Assembly (NCBI GenBank): GCA_023301645.1
Contig: JALZUH010000063.1
Span: forward strand, 1-38,256
Direction: 5' to 3'
Length of the DNA stretch: 38,256 nucleotides
DNA from: Akkermansiaceae bacterium
GTDB taxonomy: Bacteria > Verrucomicrobiota > Verrucomicrobiia > Verrucomicrobiales > Akkermansiaceae
Made by a program: the position numbers and the translations under genes. The notes beneath the pieces were generated by a model. The model had not been told where the DNA came from. It saw only the letters and a program-made list of their open reading frames with translations, and ran no database searches. Below, in pieces: positions 34,401 to 38,256 of this stretch (positions within the stretch are counted from its first letter, which is position 1; each line of letters begins with the position of its first letter).

Positions 34401-36086
34401 GAAGGTGGCCAGCTACCAGCTCATAAGGTCAATGGCATCATTGCACGTCTGCGTAATACTCAGCCAGGTGTTCAGCTCATCTCCCCTCCTCCACACCACG
34501 ACATCTACTCCATTGAAGACCTTGCACAGCTCATCCACGACCTGAAGGAAATCAACCCAACAGCCCGCGTCACAGTCAAGCTCGTCGCAGAAGCTGGTGT
34601 AGGAACCGTTGCTGCAGGTGTGGCCAAAGCAAGTGCCGACACCATCCTCATCTCAGGACACGATGGTGGCACCGCAGCCTCACCACTATCATCGACTAAG
34701 CACGCAGGACTCCCATGGGAAATGGGTCTCTCCGAAGCCCAGCAAGCACTCGTGCTTAATGGACTACGCTCACGAGTCACCCTCAGAACTGACGGTGGAC
34801 TACGAAATGGTAGAGACATCATCACAGCAGCCATTCTCGGTGCAGAAGAATACAACTTCGGAACGATTGCCATGATGGCAATGGGTTGCGTTTACGTTCG
34901 CCGCTGCCACCTCAACAACTGCCCTGTAGGCATCGCAACCACCGACCCTAAATGGCGCGCCAAATTCAAAGGCACACCTGAAATGGTCATCAACTTCTTC
35001 AACGCATGCGCAGAAGAAGCACGCGGTATTATGGCAGAACTAGGAGTTAAGAAACTCGACGACCTCATCGGTCACACTGAGTTCCTCAAGCAGCGCAACA
35101 TCCCAGATCACCCGAAGGCAAACACACTCAACCTCGAGCCAGTGCTCAGAGACGTATCAAGTGAAGTTGCCAAGTCTAACGGTGTTGACGTTTCTGAAAT
35201 CTCACGCATCCGCCTTGATGACAGAAATGACGGCATTCACAAGCCAGCCCTCGACTTACAGATCCTCGAAGACGTTAAGAAAGAGCTCGGCAGTGAAGAC
35301 CTCGCCACCCTCATGGATCGCCCAGCGATGAATCTCCAATACAAGGTAGTCAACACCGATCGTAACATCGGCACACGACTCGCTGGTCGCATTGCAGACA
35401 TCCACGGCAATCACGGACTACCTGACGGCACCATCAACCTCACCGTTAATGGCTCATCAGGACAATCACTCGGAACCTTCCTCTGTAGTGGTATTAACAT
35501 CCACGCCATAGGAGAAGCTAATGACTACGTTGGTAAAGGCATGGCAGGAGGCCGCATCATCGTGCAGCCATCACCAGAGGCCAACTTCGACCCAGCCTCA
35601 AACTCCATCGTAGGAAACACCTGCATGTATGGAGCTACTGGGGGAAGTCTCTTTGTCAATGGACGCGCAGGCGAGCGCTTCTGCGTTCGAAACTCAGGAA
35701 GCACCGCAGTCTGTGAAGGCGTAGGTGACCACGGTGCCGAATACATGACCAATGGACTACTCCTCATCCTCGGCATCACTGGTAAGAACTTCGGTGCAGG
35801 CATGTCAGGTGGAGCAGCATTCATCTACGACGTAGATGGCCGCTTCCAGTCACGTATCAACCCTGAGATGGTAGCCCCTCTTCCGATCAAACGTCAGGAA
35901 GACATCGCCACCGTCAAAGCCCTCGTCGAAGAACACTATGAACTCACCGGCAGCGGCAGAGCCAAGGAAATCTTAGACAACTGGGAAGCATCAGTGAAGA
36001 AATTCATCCGAGTCATCCCGAAGCAGCGCATTGAGCTAGAAGCAGCTGAAGAAGAGCACGAAGCAGCTTCAACACCGCATATCTAG
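31467..36086 (+). CDS. gltB: Glutamate synthase, large (alpha) subunit
   Basis: 1539 aa, full length. Transfers the amide of glutamine to 2-oxoglutarate in ammonium assimilation. The N-terminal class II glutamine amidotransferase begins at C26 in NERDNCGMGAIA after a 25-residue propeptide that must be removed. Then come the central domain, the FMN-binding synthase domain (about residues 850-1200, SGHDGGTAASPLSS) with the 3Fe-4S cysteines C1141, C1147 and C1152 in GCVYVRRCHLNNCPVG, and the C-terminal beta-helix GXGXG domain (about 1290-1490). The small subunit gene gltD is not adjacent. A terminator follows. Confidence 0.97.
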   Translation: MPFPYHTSTPDSTGSLHSFANERDNCGMGAIANINGVRSFEILNLAVESVCNMTHRGAVDADMKTGDGSGILSQIPLPIFRKAAAELGHDLKNDEDLAVGVFFLPADDTQAQQEIKTLAEETIKARGVTFIGWRTTPVATEELGTLGQKTQPHILHLLMEKPTDWDSLHFERQLYLCRRTIEHKTVDVENFYMPSFSSKLISYKGLAMPATLRAFYLDLQDPDFETAIVLYHQRFSTNTFPAWPLGQPFRMMCHNGEINTVRGNRNWMASREEFFQSDVWGEDMDLLKNVLKDNESDSASLDHALELLTLSGRSLEHSMCMLVPPAYRDDAEISDDLRAFYQYNSGFSEPWDGPAGLVYTDGNILCASLDRNGLRPSRFKLTNDGLLYIGSEIGAVEIDDSKVIRTGRLGPGQMMSVDLSTGTMRFDREIKETLAKQKPYRQWIDEQQLTLHDFISPEPQVPAIETDPVALSRMHIMHAINTEELEMVFPPMINNAQEAVFSMGDDIPLAALSSYPRLLPTYFKQLFAQVTNPPIDPIREHAVMSLAAGLGPEHNILDETPEHARLLSLDSAVLLEQEIERIKEMKDQGFSSRVIDTTWDASSGSAGMEAALKTVCEAAEKAVDENITILILTDRAASVDRIPLPAMLVTGAVHQHLNRARKRLRTSLVIDCGEARDTHQIACLFGFGATAVCPYLGYATVRELIHNDKKGKITEGISEVKAMKNYRKALEKGLLKIMSKMGISVLNSYQGAQIFEAIGIGKDVMDYCFTGAQSRIEGIGFLEIAEESLIRHKAAYQDIAEGNESTQPLDLGDPGYNRYRKQGERHGITTQVVKSFHEFVESGDQDEYEDYVKATLDTHPVTIKDMFEFVPATSGPIPIEEVEPLEDIRRRFTTAAMSMGALSPEAHETLAIAMNRIGGKSDSGEGGEDPIRFKPYPNGDRARSRIKQIASGRFGVSAHYLVNADELEIKMAQGAKPGEGGQLPAHKVNGIIARLRNTQPGVQLISPPPHHDIYSIEDLAQLIHDLKEINPTARVTVKLVAEAGVGTVAAGVAKASADTILISGHDGGTAASPLSSTKHAGLPWEMGLSEAQQALVLNGLRSRVTLRTDGGLRNGRDIITAAILGAEEYNFGTIAMMAMGCVYVRRCHLNNCPVGIATTDPKWRAKFKGTPEMVINFFNACAEEARGIMAELGVKKLDDLIGHTEFLKQRNIPDHPKANTLNLEPVLRDVSSEVAKSNGVDVSEISRIRLDDRNDGIHKPALDLQILEDVKKELGSEDLATLMDRPAMNLQYKVVNTDRNIGTRLAGRIADIHGNHGLPDGTINLTVNGSSGQSLGTFLCSGINIHAIGEANDYVGKGMAGGRIIVQPSPEANFDPASNSIVGNTCMYGATGGSLFVNGRAGERFCVRNSGSTAVCEGVGDHGAEYMTNGLLLILGITGKNFGAGMSGGAAFIYDVDGRFQSRINPEMVAPLPIKRQEDIATVKALVEEHYELTGSGRAKEILDNWEASVKKFIRVIPKQRIELEAAEEEHEAASTPHI

Positions 36087-36573
36087 AGACTTCAATCTCG
36101 GCACATCTCCTCGGAGAAACCCATCTAACAACCCATCACTGGTAACTCATACCGGTGGTGGGTTTTTTCCTCCCTGCCATAAGCAGACTCTCTAAAAAAT
36201 ACAAAATGGGCTAATATCAGATTACTTCATTCAAATCTTGTATTTTCAATAACCCTGAGTAGTTTCCTGTCGCCGATGGACTTAATGATTAGTTCGGTTT
36301 GCAAGATTATCAACATATCTTAACAAATCAAACACCCATCTTCCCTCCCGAGGGAATGACATGTCGATTATTGCCATGACACGTCTGAGAACTACGGCAC
36401 CCAAATAACGCTCCTAGGCGAGCTCACCAATAGATAGACCACATCATCTACGTCTCTGCGATTTCCAAGACCGCAACGGATGATGGAATGCTAACAATAG
36501 CATCTGGGTCAACAAACATCTAAAACTAACTATGAGGCTCGCCAGCGTAACCAACACATAAAAACGACACACA
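36087..36573. other. 487 bp intergenic region
   Basis: Between gltB and the RRM gene, with the gltB terminator at its start. The middle (36180-36350) is A/T-rich without recognisable sites. From about 36380 there are short, broken frames with protein-like composition (GTQITLLGELTNR, and in another frame HIIYVSAISKTATDDGML), each ending in stops and without a start codon; they may be a decayed gene or chance. The RRM promoter probably lies in the last 100 bp. Confidence 0.4.
36130..36168 (+). terminator. Intrinsic terminator after gltB
   Basis: AACCCATCACTGGT and ACCGGTGGTGGGTT form a 14-pair stem with two G-U pairs around AACTCAT, followed by TTTTTT. It lies about 45 bp after the gltB stop. 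Confidence 0.9.
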
Positions 36574-37326
36574 ATGTCACAAGAAACAAAAGGTAGCCGA
36601 GGCTCAAATGCTGGCTCAAACAACAGACAAGGCGGTAACAACAATAACCGTAATCGTAACAGAAACCGCAATCGCAACAGACGACCAAGTGGTGGAAACC
36701 AAGGTGGCGGCAACAGACAAGGAGGCGGAAGCCGTCAGCGTCAAGCCAAGCCAATCCCACTCACTCTCTGGGAGAAAATCCTCAAGTTCTTCGGACTCTA
36801 CAAGGCACCTACACGCCCACCTAGAAGACAGTCCACAGGCTCTCACCCAGCAACTCAAGCCACTCAGTCAGGCGAAGGCAAGAAAACTGCAGCTAAGTCA
36901 AACACGCGCAATGCACGTGGTAAGACCGAAGGCGGTAACTCAAGAGCAGGTGCTAACGGAACCAAGAACTTCCCAGTAGAAACACCTCGTCTCTACCTCG
37001 GAAACCTCTCCTACGACGCTACCGAGCACGACATCGAAGACCTCTTCAAAGGCATCGGAACTGTGCGTAACGTAGAGATCATCTACAACCGTCACACCCA
37101 TCGTTCGAAGGGATACGGATTCCTTGAGATGCTCAATGTTGACGAAGCAAAGCGTGCTGTAGAGGTCCTTCACGACCAGCCATTCATGGGGCGCAACCTC
37201 GTTGTCAACGGTGCTAACGCAAAGCCTCAGGGCGATGACAAGCCACGTAACAACAACCGCGCTAAGCAAGAAGACGCACCAGCAGCTTCATCTGAAGAGA
37301 CATCATCAGAGCCAGCTGCTGAGTAA
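36574..37326 (+). CDS. RRM RNA-binding protein with Asn/Arg/Gly-rich N terminus
   Basis: 250 aa. Residues about 1-50 are low complexity: Asn/Gln/Gly-rich, with an alternating Asn-Arg run (about residues 24-37) and GGGNRQGGG elements. A short basic-hydrophobic helix (LTLWEKILKFFGLYK, about 67-81) and a second disordered stretch follow. One RRM domain lies at about 138-216: RNP2 LYLGNL (140-145) and RNP1 KGYGFLEM (179-186). The C terminus is acidic and Ser/Ala-rich. RRM proteins of this kind bind single-stranded RNA, often in cold adaptation; the disordered region may favour RNA condensates, which is inference. Monocistronic, with its own terminator. Confidence 0.9.
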   Translation: MSQETKGSRGSNAGSNNRQGGNNNNRNRNRNRNRNRRPSGGNQGGGNRQGGGSRQRQAKPIPLTLWEKILKFFGLYKAPTRPPRRQSTGSHPATQATQSGEGKKTAAKSNTRNARGKTEGGNSRAGANGTKNFPVETPRLYLGNLSYDATEHDIEDLFKGIGTVRNVEIIYNRHTHRSKGYGFLEMLNVDEAKRAVEVLHDQPFMGRNLVVNGANAKPQGDDKPRNNNRAKQEDAPAASSEETSSEPAAE

Positions 37327-37351
37327 TCAGCTACAGCTAGAAATAATCAAC

Positions 37352-37392
37352 AAAGCCCGCTTGAGAGATCATACTCCAAGCGGGCTTTTTTT
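37352..37392 (+). terminator. Intrinsic terminator after RRM gene
   Basis: AAAGCCCGCTTG pairs with CAAGCGGGCTTT around a 13-base loop, followed by a T7 run. It lies 25 bp after the stop and 42 bp before miaA. Confidence 0.95.
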
Positions 37393-37433
37393 ATGGGCAT
37401 CCACGCCATTCTCTCTTTTACTCCACTCAGGAT

Positions 37434-38256
37434 ATGACTCAGCCCATTTACATCTGCGGCCCTACTGCCTCGGGGAAGACCGCCATTGCCATTGAGATGG
37501 CTAAGCTCACGGGTGGTGAGATTATTAATGCTGACGCCTACCAGATCTATAAAGGCATGGAGATCATCTCTGCTGCCCCCAGTGCCGACGAGCTGGCACA
37601 GGCACCTCACCACCTCTACGGAGTGCTGACGGCAGACGAGCTATGTGACGCCATGGCCTACCGAGAAATGGCACAAGCAACCATTAAGGAGGTGCAATCA
37701 CGAGGCAAGACACCCATCGTCACAGGTGGGTCTGGCATGTATCTTAAGTTCCTCACCCACGGCCCGTCTCCTGTCCCCGCTAGTGATGAGAGCCTACGTG
37801 CTGAGCTAGAGACCAAGAGCGACGACACCCTCATTGCCCAGCTCAGAGACCTCGATCCCGAAGGTGCCGCCATGACTAATCTCCAGAACCGCCGCTATGT
37901 CATCCGCGCTCTCGAAATATGCCTCCTCTCTGGGCAAAAAATGTCAGAACTCAAAAACACGTGGAAAAAGGCCAATGAAGCCACTGAGAAACAACTTCGC
38001 GGCATCTACCTAGCATGGAATGTCGAGGAGCTACGCCAGCGTATCAATCTCCGTGCAGAAATCATGCTCGCATCAGGTGCCATTGAAGAAGTTGCTGCCC
38101 TACCAGAAGCATCCATCACTTGCCAAAAAGCAATTGGTGTCTCCCAGATCAGAACCTTACTTGCTGGTGACATAGACCGCGCGCAATGCACTGAGCTCAT
38201 CGCAGCCGCTACACGCCAATATGCCAAGCGCCAGAGAACATGGTTCCGCAAAGAGA
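37434..38256 (+). CDS. miaA: tRNA dimethylallyltransferase, 3'-truncated by window end
   Basis: Adds a dimethylallyl group to A37 of tRNAs reading UNN codons. The frame opens at ATG 37434 (MTQPIYICGPTASGKTAI) and is still open at the window end, giving 274 codons of the roughly 300 usual. The P-loop GPTASGKT is at residues 9-16. The substrate loop reads INADAYQIYKG, with Ala at position 35 where most relatives have Ser (ADSxQ). GGSGMY, NRRYVIRALEI, and the C-terminal AATRQYAKRQRTWFRKE confirm the family. Starts 42 bp after the RRM terminator. Confidence 0.96.
   Translation, partial: MTQPIYICGPTASGKTAIAIEMAKLTGGEIINADAYQIYKGMEIISAAPSADELAQAPHHLYGVLTADELCDAMAYREMAQATIKEVQSRGKTPIVTGGSGMYLKFLTHGPSPVPASDESLRAELETKSDDTLIAQLRDLDPEGAAMTNLQNRRYVIRALEICLLSGQKMSELKNTWKKANEATEKQLRGIYLAWNVEELRQRINLRAEIMLASGAIEEVAALPEASITCQKAIGVSQIRTLLAGDIDRAQCTELIAAATRQYAKRQRTWFRKE

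Overview
The window reads as chromosomal housekeeping and envelope DNA from a free-living Gram-negative bacterium, most probably a member of the Verrucomicrobiota (PVC group). This is inferred from three things: intermediate GC content, a secreted protein with an SHD1 (SLA1 homology domain 1-like) module, which is common in Planctomycetes and Verrucomicrobia, and proteins with TPR-like repeats or M56 metallopeptidase domains of the PVC kind. I cannot name a genus. There is no sign of a phage, plasmid, insertion sequence or CRISPR array, and no tRNA or rRNA gene was recognised.

Layout. 1-1035 is the 3' part of selA (selenocysteine synthase). 1065-7024 (minus) is a complete tripartite RND efflux operon: outer-membrane factor, periplasmic adaptor, inner-membrane pump. 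7321-10201 holds a small unknown protein, a COG2509-type FAD dehydrogenase, a hotdog thioesterase and a KhpB/Jag-like RNA-binding protein. 10202-10538 lacks an intact gene but carries what may be a decayed coding fragment. 10539-14178 (minus) is a compact cluster: a GbsR/MarR-type regulator, a DCC (DUF393) thiol protein, a small membrane protein and two tandem TIGR01777-type SDR epimerases. Three copies of an inverted repeat (TTTCAG-N6-CTGAAA and close variants) sit at its two promoter regions. 14369-15743 holds an FKBP isomerase and the secreted SHD1 protein. 16023-19857 holds leuS, a VOC protein, a QueD/PTPS homologue and a short LMW-phosphatase-like protein. 19870-21005 (minus) is pdxJ-acpS. 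21095-23567 holds a secreted unknown protein and, convergent to it, an NfeD/ClpP-class membrane protease. 23879-25698 is a BlaI/M56 (BlaR1-like) signalling pair with two near-identical operators upstream. It is followed by a secreted beta-carbonic anhydrase. 26811-31060 (minus) is a possible operon of a repeat protein, a dicarboxylate/amino-acid symporter and a secreted esterase. 31467-36086 is gltB. 36574-37326 is an RRM RNA-binding protein with an Asn/Arg-rich tail, and 37434 to the window end is the 5' part of miaA.

Most genes are standard metabolism or translation. The parts most likely to hold undescribed biology are the GbsR-DCC-membrane-SDR-SDR cluster with its repeated operator, and the BlaI/M56 pair whose sensor ends in a CxxCH heme-type motif. 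No decisive novel system is proven by the sequence alone.
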